Source: Deinococcus koreensis
Lineage (GTDB): Bacteria; Deinococcota; Deinococci; Deinococcales; Deinococcaceae
Length of the DNA: 64,000 bases
NCBI RefSeq assembly: GCF_002901445.1
Contig: NZ_PPPD01000001.1
Coordinates: 1,649,501 to 1,713,500 of the forward strand
Direction of reading: 5' to 3'
This document shows, piece after piece, positions 16,611 to 26,901 of the stretch. The notes under the pieces were generated by a model. That model was not told the origin of the DNA. It worked only from the letters and a program-made list of their open reading frames with translations, and searched no databases. Each line of letters starts with the position of its first letter. Within the stretch, counting starts at the first letter, position 1. Both the position numbers and the translations under genes were made by a program.

Positions 16611-18622
16611 TGAACGCGTCCCCCGGCCTTCACCGCCTGCCCGTGCAGATGCTCGGCGACCTGGTCTCGCCGCGCGCCCTGGAGCGCATCCTGCAGGACG
16701 CTGCCGAGGCGCGCGGCACCACCCCCGCCGAGCTGGACGGCCCCGCGCTGGAGGACATCCTCAAGCGTGAGGTCTTCAAACGCCTGCAGCTGACCGTGCC
16801 CGCCCCACTGGCCAAAAAGCGCGTCTCGGAGGTGCTTGACGAGCTGATGAAGGCCACCCAGGAGCGCAGCGTGCCCAGCGTCTCGGCGGCCTCGCTGGGC
16901 GCGCTGGAGGACGGCGCGCGCCGCTTCTCGCTGTACTTCGACTGGCCGGAGACCCAGCGCCTGCGCTCGCTGCTGGGCATCGCCCGCCAGGAGGAGGGCC
17001 AGGGCCGCGACGTCAGCGCGCTGGTGCAGGAGGGGCAGGATCTGATCGTGCAGCTGGAGCGCCGGCTGCAGGAGAGTCTGGTCGAGCAGGCGCAGGATCT
17101 GGCCGAGATGCGCGCCGCCTTCACGCGGGTGCAGGGCATGGGCAGCCGCGAGGTGCGGCGCCTCGAAACCCTGATCGGCCAGATCGACGAGGCGCAGACC
17201 CAGGGCACCCTGCTGCCCGGCGAGGTGGAGCGCGCCCGCACCCTGACCTTCTCGCTGCGCAAACTGCTGGAATCCTCGGTGGTGCAGACGGTCAGTGCGC
17301 CCGGCGGCGCGCCCCCCCCGCTCGACCCCGAAGCGCAGGCCCGCGTGCTGGCGCTGGAACAGGAGCACAACGCCCAGCAGCTCCTGACCCTGGAACGTGA
17401 TTTCGCCGCGCTGCTGAGCGCCCGGCCGGAGCTGCAGGCCCGCCACGCCGAGGTACGCGCCGCGCAGCAGGCCGGAGGGCTGGACACGGAGGCGGTCGAG
17501 CGCTGGCGCGGCGAGCTGAAGCTGGGCCGCGACGCCCTGCTGGCCGAGCAGCGCGGAGAATTCGCCGGGCTGGAGCAGCAGCTCACGCCCTTCACCACCT
17601 CCGGCGAGCTGGCCACGGGCCTGCGGGTGCTGCTCGACGCCACCCGGCAGACCCTGGAGCTGGGCAATCTGGCGACCGACTCCCTGCGTGAATTGCGCGC
17701 CACCCAGGAGGCGCTCGGAGAGGGCGGCGAGGGCGGCACCCGGCTGGCGCTGCAGCAGGAGCTGCTCGATCTGGAGCGCTCGGCCCGCAACGTGCCGGCC
17801 GCCCAGGCCGAGCTGGAGCCGCTGCTGGCCCAGGCCCAGGCCCAGCTCTCGGCCGGGCAGGAGGTGGATCTGAGTGCGCCGTGGGCCCTGCTGGAGCGGC
17901 ACATGGGGGCCGCCGCGCAGGAACGTGAGAACCTCGATCTGCGCGCCGACACCGTGATCCGCGAGTACGACGCCGTGCGCCATCTGGCCGGCGAGACCAC
18001 CCAGCGGCTGGGCCGCCTGGCCGACAGCCTGCGCGCCCAGCGCCGCCTGGGCTCCATGAGCATCCAGGCGCGCACCCGCTACGCCCAGTCCCTGCAGGAC
18101 GCCGAGATCCTGCTGGCCGAGGCCCACGCCGAGTACCGGGCCGCCCAGGAAGTGACCGCCTCGTTCGGTCAGGACGCCCTGAGCGGGCTGCTGGACGTTT
18201 TCGATCTGGGTGGGGGAAGTGAGCCGGCCGGCCTGGACGTGCCCAGCGCCCCCGCCGCAGCCGCCCCGCTGCCGACCCCTGCCCCGGCAGCCACGTCCAT
18301 CAACGACCTGCTCTCCGGCTTGAGCGGCTTCGGGGCCCCGGCTTCCGCCCCTCAGGCCCAGGAATCCCAGCCCCCCCTCCCCGCCCACTCCTGGCTCATC
18401 CAGGGCGGCCGCATGACGGCAGGCCAGCCCGACGCGGCGCTGGGCACCATGACCGCGCTGCTGGAGCAGGCGCAGACCCTGGGCCTGCAGCGCCTGGACA
18501 TGGCCGACGCCGCGCAGGTGTGGTCGGCGCGCCGGACGGCGGGGGGCGACTGGCGGCTGGCCCGCGCCGCCGACTGGGACGCACTGGACACCCAATCCGG
18601 CGCCTGGCTCGACGGCGCCTGA
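16610..18622 (+). CDS. Large coiled-coil protein, third gene of the operon
   Basis: A 670-aa cytoplasmic protein with no signal peptide or membrane span. Residues about 12-80 (LVSPRALERILQDAAEA ... KRLQLTVPAPLAKKRVSEVL) are like the N-terminus of the Roadblock protein two genes upstream. About 100-560 is predicted almost continuous coiled coil, rich in Glu/Gln/Leu/Arg heptads. A Pro/Ala-rich linker (about 575-605) leads to a compact C-terminal domain of about 75 residues that starts HSWLIQGGRM. It starts at ATG 16610 or the GTG just before it (16607), overlapping the previous stop. Function unknown; the shape resembles cytoskeletal, polarity or scaffold proteins. Confidence 0.82.
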   Translation: MNASPGLHRLPVQMLGDLVSPRALERILQDAAEARGTTPAELDGPALEDILKREVFKRLQLTVPAPLAKKRVSEVLDELMKATQERSVPSVSAASLGALEDGARRFSLYFDWPETQRLRSLLGIARQEEGQGRDVSALVQEGQDLIVQLERRLQESLVEQAQDLAEMRAAFTRVQGMGSREVRRLETLIGQIDEAQTQGTLLPGEVERARTLTFSLRKLLESSVVQTVSAPGGAPPPLDPEAQARVLALEQEHNAQQLLTLERDFAALLSARPELQARHAEVRAAQQAGGLDTEAVERWRGELKLGRDALLAEQRGEFAGLEQQLTPFTTSGELATGLRVLLDATRQTLELGNLATDSLRELRATQEALGEGGEGGTRLALQQELLDLERSARNVPAAQAELEPLLAQAQAQLSAGQEVDLSAPWALLERHMGAAAQERENLDLRADTVIREYDAVRHLAGETTQRLGRLADSLRAQRRLGSMSIQARTRYAQSLQDAEILLAEAHAEYRAAQEVTASFGQDALSGLLDVFDLGGGSEPAGLDVPSAPAAAAPLPTPAPAATSINDLLSGLSGFGAPASAPQAQESQPPLPAHSWLIQGGRMTAGQPDAALGTMTALLEQAQTLGLQRLDMADAAQVWSARRTAGGDWRLARAADWDALDTQSGAWLDGA

Positions 18623-18650
18623 TCCTGCAAGGGTGCGGGAGGCAGTCCAG

Positions 18651-18757
18651 CCAACGGAACTCGCCGAACTGCGAAGCGGAGAAAACTGATTTCGGGAGAT
18701 GGACGTGCATCCGGGGCTCTCGCGGATGGCCGGGAATTGGACGGCCGTCCGTCTGAC
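18651..18757 (-). repeat. Small inverted-repeat element R5 (inverse orientation)
   Basis: About 107 bp. Read on the minus strand it begins GTCAGACGGACGGCCGTCC, continues AATTCCCGG..CATCCG and GGATGCACGTCCATCT as in R2, then the CGCTTCGCAG box, and lacks the large terminal hairpin. It separates the coiled-coil gene from tsaE. Confidence 0.65.
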
Positions 18758-18798
18758 TCCTGATCGCAGAACCTGAGGGCTTGGGCATACTGAGCGGC

Positions 18799-19248
18799 AT
18801 GTCCCTCTCCCCTTTTCCGCTGGCGCCCGGTGAGTCGCGGCGGCTGCCCGGCGAGCAGGCCCAGCGGGCACTCGGCGCGGCGGTCGCGGGGGCGCTCCCG
18901 CCTGGATCGCTGCTCTTTCTGGAGGGCGAACTGGGCGCCGGCAAGACCACGCTCACGCAGGGGCTGGTGGCCGAGCTGGGCTTCCCGGAGGGCGTCACCA
19001 GCCCCACCTACGCCCTGATGCACGTCTATCCGACCCCGGCCGGCAGCGTGCTGCACGTCGACGCCTACCGCGTGCGCGACGTGGCCGAGCTGTACGAGAT
19101 GGATCTGGAGGCGTTGATCCTGGGCAGCCGCCTGAGCGTGATCGAGTGGGGCGAGGGCCTGTATGCCGACTGGCCCGTCGCCCCGATCCTGCGCCTGGAA
19201 CATCTGGAGGGCGACGGCGAGGCCCGGCGCGTGACCCGGCGGCGCTGA
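18799..19248 (+). CDS. tsaE: tRNA threonylcarbamoyladenosine biosynthesis ATPase TsaE
   Basis: A 149-aa P-loop ATPase of the usual size. Walker A is LEGELGAGKTTLTQGLV, followed by VTSPTYALMHVY, HVDAYRVRD and VIEWGEGL, the signature series of TsaE/YjeE. It works with TsaB, TsaC and TsaD to make the t6A base at position 37 of ANN-decoding tRNAs in the cytoplasm. The ATG at 18799 lies 7 nt after CATACT, suggesting a leaderless message. No other tsa gene is adjacent. Confidence 0.95.
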   Translation: MSLSPFPLAPGESRRLPGEQAQRALGAAVAGALPPGSLLFLEGELGAGKTTLTQGLVAELGFPEGVTSPTYALMHVYPTPAGSVLHVDAYRVRDVAELYEMDLEALILGSRLSVIEWGEGLYADWPVAPILRLEHLEGDGEARRVTRRR

Positions 19249-19263
19249 AGGGGCCGGGCTGAG

Positions 19264-19291
19264 CTGATCGGGCTGGGCTGATCGGGCTGGG
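19264..19291 (+). repeat. Short 14-bp tandem repeat
   Basis: CTGATCGGGCTGGG occurs twice head to tail (19264-19277, 19278-19291), with GCTGG continuing on both sides. It lies in the tsaE-ackA spacer. Confidence 0.7.
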
Positions 19292-19376
19292 CTGGCTGGA
19301 CTGACCCGGATTGGACGTCAAGGCGAGGTCAATTCCGCTCCACCGGCCCCCGGCGCAGACCTGGGACAATGAGGGC

Positions 19377-20576
<1,200 letters not shown>

Positions 20577-20656
20577 ACTGCCGGCCTGAATCGGCCCGCC
20601 TGAACCCTTCCCCCTCCACCCGATCCGCCCAACCGAAACCCCTCCAAGGAGCCCCC

Positions 20657-22807
20657 ATGCAAACCCTTCTGATCGCCCCGACCCGCAACGGCGTGGGCCT
20701 GAGCAGCACCGCGCTGGGCCTGAGCCGCGCGCTGGAGCGCCAGGGCCTGAGGGTCGCCTTCCTCAAGCCCATCGCCCAGACGCACGAGACGGGCACCGAC
20801 GACTCGGTTCATTTCGCGCGCACGGTCGCGCACCTCAGCCCGCCCGAGCCCGTCGCGCTCACCCGCGCCGAGGAACTGCTCAGCCACGGCGGCCAGGAAG
20901 ACCTGATGGAAGAGGTCATCGCGCTCGCGCAGCAGGCCGCCGGGGCGGGCCGCACGGGCACGGGCAGTGAGGTGGACGTGCTGGTGGTCGAGGGGCTGGC
21001 CCTGACCGAGCGCAATTCCTACGCCTCGGGGCTGAACGCCGCGCTGGCGCGCAACCTGCAGGCCGACACGGTGCTGGTCAGCTCGCTCGCGGGGGTCAGT
21101 CCGGCCGAACTCGTGGACGAGCTGGAGATCGCCGCCGCGCTGCACCGCCGCTCCGACGGGAGCGGGCTGGCGGGCTACGTGCTGAACTTCGCCCCGCCGG
21201 GGCTGGACTTCGGCACCCTGATGGCCGAGCTGCGCTCGCGCAGTCCGCTCCTGGCGCGCGGCGAACTGCCGCTGCTGGGCGTGGTGGCCCTCTCGCCCGA
21301 GCTGCAGGCGGTCCGCACGCTGGACGTGGCCCGGCACCTGAACGCCGAACTGCTCAACGAGGGCGAGGCCGCCCAGCGCCGCGTGACCAGCACCGTCGTG
21401 ACCGCCCGCTCGGTGCCCAAGATGGCCCACCTGTTCGTGCCCGGCGCGCTGGTGGTCACGCCCGGCGACCGCGAGGACGTGGTGATGGCCGCCGCCTTGA
21501 GCCACCTCAGCGGCGTGCCTCTGGCGGGGCTGATGTACACCTCCGGCAGCGAGCCCGAGGACTCGGTCGAGCGGCTGTGCCGCGCCGCGCTGGGCACCCC
21601 GGACGTGCCCAGTTCGCTGCCGGTGATGCGGGTCGAGACCAACTCCTTCCACACGGCGTCGGCCCTCTCGCGCCTGAGCCCGCGCGTGCCGCACGACGAC
21701 CCGCAGCGGATGGACCGGATGCTGGATTTCATCGCGGATCGGCTGGACACCGCTGCGCTGGGCAGTCGCCTCCGCACCCGTCCGGACGGCGACCGCCGCC
21801 TGCCCCCCAGCGCCTTTCGCCACGAGCTGATCCAGAAGGCGCGCGCCGCCGGCAAACGCATCGTGCTGCCCGAGGGCGACGAGCCGCGCACCGTCAGGGC
21901 CGCCATCCGCTGCGGCGAGAAGGGGATCGCGCGCTGCGTGCTACTCGCGCGGCCCGACCGGGTGCGGCAGGTCGCCGAGGGCCAGGGCCTGACGCTCCCG
22001 CCGGAACTGGAGATCCTCGACCCCGATCAGATCCGCGAGCGCTACGTGGCCCCTATGGTCGAGCTGCGAAAGAGCAAGGGCCTGAGCGCCCCGCAGGCGC
22101 TGGCGCAGCTGGAAGACACCGTGGTGCTGGGCACCATGATGCTGGCGCTGGGCGAGGTCGACGGGCTGGTCTCGGGCGCGGTGCACACCACCGCCAACAC
22201 CGTGCGGCCCGCGCTGCAGCTCATCAAGACCGCGCCAGGCGCCGCGCTGGTCTCCTCCGTGTTCTTCATGCTGATGCCCGAGCAGGTGCTGGTCTACGGC
22301 GACGCCGCCATCAACCCCAACCCGGGTGCCGAGGAACTCGCCGACATCGCCATCCAGTCGGCCGACTCGGCGCGCGCCTTCGGGATCACGCCGAGGATCG
22401 CCATGCTCAGCTACTCCACGGGCGAGAGCGGCAGCGGCGAGGACGTCGAGAAGGTCAAGGCGGCGACCGCCCTGGTGCGTGAACGCCGCCCCGATCTGAT
22501 GGTGGACGGCCCGCTGCAGTACGACGCCGCCTCCGTGCTCAGCGTCGGGCAGGCCAAGGCGCCGGGCAGCGCGGTCGCCGGGCGTGCCACGGTCTTCATC
22601 TTCCCGGATCTGAACACTGGCAACACCACCTACAAGGCCGTGCAGCGCGCCGCGGGCGTGGTCGCCGTGGGGCCGATGCTGCAGGGCCTGAGAAAGCCCG
22701 TGAATGACCTCTCACGCGGCGCGCTGGTCGACGACATCGTGTACACCATCGCCCTGACGGCGATCCAGGCCACGCAGGTGGAGGGCGCGGTGCCCCCGAC
22801 GGCCTGA
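20657..22807 (+). CDS. pta: Phosphate acetyltransferase, long form with DRTGG domain
   Basis: A 716-aa long-form enzyme (acetyl-CoA plus phosphate to acetyl phosphate plus CoA). An N-terminal P-loop-like domain starts TLLIAPTRNGVGLSSTALGL (about residues 1-200), a DRTGG-type regulatory domain covers about 215-320, and the catalytic PTA domain starts near 395 (KRIVLPEGDEPRTVRAA). The latter contains LVSGAVHTTANTVRPALQ and ISYSTGESGSG-like ML-SYSTGESGSGEDVEKV. A good AAGGAG site precedes the ATG. It follows ackA by 80 bp and probably shares its transcript. Confidence 0.96.
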   Translation: MQTLLIAPTRNGVGLSSTALGLSRALERQGLRVAFLKPIAQTHETGTDDSVHFARTVAHLSPPEPVALTRAEELLSHGGQEDLMEEVIALAQQAAGAGRTGTGSEVDVLVVEGLALTERNSYASGLNAALARNLQADTVLVSSLAGVSPAELVDELEIAAALHRRSDGSGLAGYVLNFAPPGLDFGTLMAELRSRSPLLARGELPLLGVVALSPELQAVRTLDVARHLNAELLNEGEAAQRRVTSTVVTARSVPKMAHLFVPGALVVTPGDREDVVMAAALSHLSGVPLAGLMYTSGSEPEDSVERLCRAALGTPDVPSSLPVMRVETNSFHTASALSRLSPRVPHDDPQRMDRMLDFIADRLDTAALGSRLRTRPDGDRRLPPSAFRHELIQKARAAGKRIVLPEGDEPRTVRAAIRCGEKGIARCVLLARPDRVRQVAEGQGLTLPPELEILDPDQIRERYVAPMVELRKSKGLSAPQALAQLEDTVVLGTMMLALGEVDGLVSGAVHTTANTVRPALQLIKTAPGAALVSSVFFMLMPEQVLVYGDAAINPNPGAEELADIAIQSADSARAFGITPRIAMLSYSTGESGSGEDVEKVKAATALVRERRPDLMVDGPLQYDAASVLSVGQAKAPGSAVAGRATVFIFPDLNTGNTTYKAVQRAAGVVAVGPMLQGLRKPVNDLSRGALVDDIVYTIALTAIQATQVEGAVPPTA

Positions 22808-22856
22808 GGCAGCCCGCCAGAGGGCGCGACCCGAACGGAGGAAAGCCTGTCAGGGG

Positions 22857-23192
22857 CTCAGACGGACTGCCGCCCCATTCCGTATTACCAATGATGCGGA
22901 CAGTTTCATCACACCATCGCTGAACAACTCGGTCATGGCTCTCTGGGACGCCATCTGCGTTCCCCCCCTCCCAGCCTCCCCCACAAGGAGGGAGGAGCCA
23001 ACAACTTCGTGGGCATCGCATTCGTTAGGACACTGAGCCGAAACTGTCCGGGCTATTGGATACCTGGAACAGAACTGGGTATCCCTCCATATCGCGAAAT
23101 CCGTCCTCTTCCCTTCTCTGCTTCGCAGCTCTGCGAGTCCCTCCGCCCCGGATTGATTCCGAACACAGAACGGATAGCATTCGGAATTCGTC

Positions 23193-23196
<4 letters not shown>
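22857..23196 (-). repeat. Inverted-repeat element R6, longest copy, abutting a stop codon
   Basis: About 340 bp bounded by CTCAGACGGACTGCCG on the left and (reverse complement) CTGAGACGAATTCCG on the right. The right 100 bp is the inverse of R4 and contains TCTGCTTCGCAGCTCTGCG and hairpin ATTCCGAA/TTCGGAAT. The left about 230 bp is unique in this window and holds a GGATACC/GGTATCC hairpin (about 23055-23082); it has no long open frame. The TGA stop of the cfa-like gene is the TGA of the right terminus. Confidence 0.7.
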
Positions 23197-24569
<1,373 letters not shown>

Positions 24570-24630
24570 GGGGCAGGCTAACGTGCCGGCCAGAGCGCTG
24601 CCGACAGGTGTTTCTTCACCGTCTCCTGTG

Positions 24631-25737
24631 TCAGCGCCGCCGGGCCAGCCACAGCAGGCCCACTCCCGCCACCAGCGCGATCACGTCCGGCGCGTAGGCC
24701 GAGAGCACGGCGGGCAGCGCCCCCTTCTCGCCCATCACGCGGAACACGCTCCAGGTGGCGTAGTACGCGAAACTGAGCAGCAGCGCCCAGACCAGCCCCA
24801 GGTCGCGCCCGGTGCGGAAGGTGAAGACCGCCAGCGCCACGGCGAAGAAGGCCAGCGCCAGCGCGGCCAGCGGCTCGGCGAACTTGCGGTGCAGGGCGGT
24901 GAACTCGGCCGGCGACTGCACCCCCTGGGCCCGGTAGGCGCGGGTGCGGTTCCACAGCTCCGGCAGCGGGGTATAGATCGCGCGGGGCTGGGCGTTGCCG
25001 GTCTGCAGATCGGCCTGCACGTCCTGAACCGGCAGGGTGCCGCGCGTGAAGCTCAGGATGGTGATGGGCCGGCCGTCCTGGTACGTGATGCGCTGTCCAC
25101 TTTCCAGCTCCAGCACGTTGCTGCCGCTTTTCAGGCGGCCCCGCCGGGCGGTGATGACCTCACGCGGGGGCTGGCCGGGCTGCATGGCCACGATCCGCAG
25201 GTCGAGCAGCTCGCCGCCGGGCTCGATCCTCCCCACCGAGATGGCGCGGTTCAGGGCGTCGCGCAGCACCACGCTCTGGCCGTCCGGCCCCACCCCGTCC
25301 AGACCGATCACACGCGGGTTGTCGAACACGATCTGCTGCTTGACCTTGCTCTCCTGCACCTTGGCCCGTGGCACCAGCCCCTCGCCGATGACAAACGCCA
25401 GCGCCGTGATGCCCAGGGCCAGCCCCAGCACCGGGCGAAAGAGCCGCGTGACCGGAATCCCGCTCGCCAGCGCCCCCTTGATCTCGGAATCCGACGACAG
25501 GCGCGACAGGCCCAGCAGCGTGGCGAACATCAGCGCGATGGGCAGGGCGGTGTAGGCCGCCTCGGGGATGTTCAGGGCCACGGCGCGCGCCACCAGCAGG
25601 GGGTTGGCGCCCTTGGCGAGCAGCGGGGCGATCACCTCCTTGAGCAGCCCCAGCACCACCAGCAGGATGACCACCGCCAGCACCCCGAACAGCGGCGGCA
25701 GGATCTCGTCCAGCACGTAGCGCTCGAAGCGCTTCAC
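24631..25737 (-). CDS. LptF/LptG family permease (YjgP/YjgQ), second copy
   Basis: A 368-aa inner-membrane protein. The N-terminus MKRFERYVLDEILPPLFG and SRLSSDSEIKGALASGIPV are the standard LptF/G landmarks. Three N-terminal spans, a periplasmic beta-rich domain (about 130-280) and three C-terminal spans follow. In Gram-negative bacteria LptF and LptG with LptB extract lipopolysaccharide. Deinococcus lacks classical lipopolysaccharide, so the cargo here must be another envelope lipid or glycolipid (inference). It follows its paralogue by 28 bp and is probably co-transcribed. Confidence 0.9.
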   Translation of the reverse strand: MKRFERYVLDEILPPLFGVLAVVILLVVLGLLKEVIAPLLAKGANPLLVARAVALNIPEAAYTALPIALMFATLLGLSRLSSDSEIKGALASGIPVTRLFRPVLGLALGITALAFVIGEGLVPRAKVQESKVKQQIVFDNPRVIGLDGVGPDGQSVVLRDALNRAISVGRIEPGGELLDLRIVAMQPGQPPREVITARRGRLKSGSNVLELESGQRITYQDGRPITILSFTRGTLPVQDVQADLQTGNAQPRAIYTPLPELWNRTRAYRAQGVQSPAEFTALHRKFAEPLAALALAFFAVALAVFTFRTGRDLGLVWALLLSFAYYATWSVFRVMGEKGALPAVLSAYAPDVIALVAGVGLLWLARRR

Positions 25738-25765
25738 GCCCGAGCCCTCAGGAGTGCGGCTTCCC

Positions 25766-26809
25766 TCACCGCAGTCTCCACGCCAGCACGCCGGCCACCG
25801 CCAGGAACAGCAGATTGGGCAGCCAGGCCGCCAGCATGGGGTTCATGGCCCCGGCGCGGGCCAGCCCCGGCACGGTCGTCCACAGCGCGTAGAAACACAC
25901 GATGAACACGACCACTCCGGCGAAGGCGGCGGCGCGGTTGCGGATCAGCAGGCCCAGCACCCCGGCCGCCAGCGCGAACACGATGGCGGTGAGCGGGTCG
26001 GCGTAGCGGGTGGCGAGCTGGAACTGGTAGTCGCGGCGATCCGTGGGGCTCAGCGTACCCCTGGCCAGCGTGGCGCGCAGCTCGGCCGTGGGCGCCTGCC
26101 GGGCATCGACCGGCGGCGGGGTCAGGGTATCCCGCTGGGGAAGCACCAGCGGCGTGGCCAGCTGGCGGGGGTTCTCGCCGGGGCGCACGATCCAGGCACC
26201 CTGCAGCGTCCAGGTCTGGCGCGCCGTGTCCCAGCTGCCGGTGCTCGCGGTGATGGTCTCGTTGCCGCGCTGCACCATGATCCCCTCGAGCTGGGCCACG
26301 TTCCCGCCCGTGTCGTTGACCACCCGGCCCGCGTAGTACAGCGCGCCCGGCGGGGCGTAGGTGTACTTCTCCTGGCGGGGCGGCGGGGGGGTGGTGTTGT
26401 AGATCTGATACCAGGCCCGTTCCCAGTTGGCCAGGCCGGCGGGCACCAGCCGGTCGGCATTCAGGAAGGCCAGCCCCGCCACCAGCGCGAAGGGCAGGGT
26501 CAGCGGCCAGATCAGGCTCAGGGGCCGCACGCCGCTGGCGCTGATCGCCTTGAGTTCGCTGTCCTGCTGCAGCCGCGAAAAGGCCAGCAGGATGGCGAAG
26601 GCCACCGCCATCACCAGCGTGCGGTTCACGATGGTGGGCAGGTAGGTCAGGAAGGCGAAGGCGGCCTTGCTCAGCGGCGGGTGGTAGGTCAGCAGCTTGT
26701 CGACCGTGCTGCTCAGGATGTCGGTCATCTGCAGCGCCATGAACAGCGCGACGCCGGCCCCGTACCAGCGGAGAACCTCCTTCAGGACGGAGCGGGTGAG
26801 GATGGACAC
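25766..26809 (-). CDS. LptF/LptG family permease (YjgP/YjgQ), first copy
   Basis: A 347-aa permease paralogous to the next gene: LTRSVLKEVLRWYGAGVALF, then SRLQQDSELKAISASGVRPL. Six spans in a 3+3 arrangement surround a periplasmic domain (about 130-250) with a Pro run (TTPPPPRQ). The start is GTG at 26809. TAGAAT (26822-26817, minus) ends 7 nt before it, so it is a leaderless GTG start. The pair would form the heterodimeric membrane part of an Lpt-type exporter; no lptB ATPase is in view. Confidence 0.9.
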   Translation of the reverse strand: MSILTRSVLKEVLRWYGAGVALFMALQMTDILSSTVDKLLTYHPPLSKAAFAFLTYLPTIVNRTLVMAVAFAILLAFSRLQQDSELKAISASGVRPLSLIWPLTLPFALVAGLAFLNADRLVPAGLANWERAWYQIYNTTPPPPRQEKYTYAPPGALYYAGRVVNDTGGNVAQLEGIMVQRGNETITASTGSWDTARQTWTLQGAWIVRPGENPRQLATPLVLPQRDTLTPPPVDARQAPTAELRATLARGTLSPTDRRDYQFQLATRYADPLTAIVFALAAGVLGLLIRNRAAAFAGVVVFIVCFYALWTTVPGLARAGAMNPMLAAWLPNLLFLAVAGVLAWRLR

Positions 26810-26901
26810 GCTGGGAATTCTAGCGGGCGGGGATGGGAAAAGTTTGATGACCGGGCCGCCGGGGCCGACCCCCCGTCAAGGGGCCTCCGCTATAGTCAGG
26901 A

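Noticed and set aside
16454..18871. An 805-codon minus-strand open frame opposite the coiled-coil gene
   Set aside because: Shadow of a strongly codon-biased gene; low-complexity Gln/Gly/Ala/Arg sequence without any domain.
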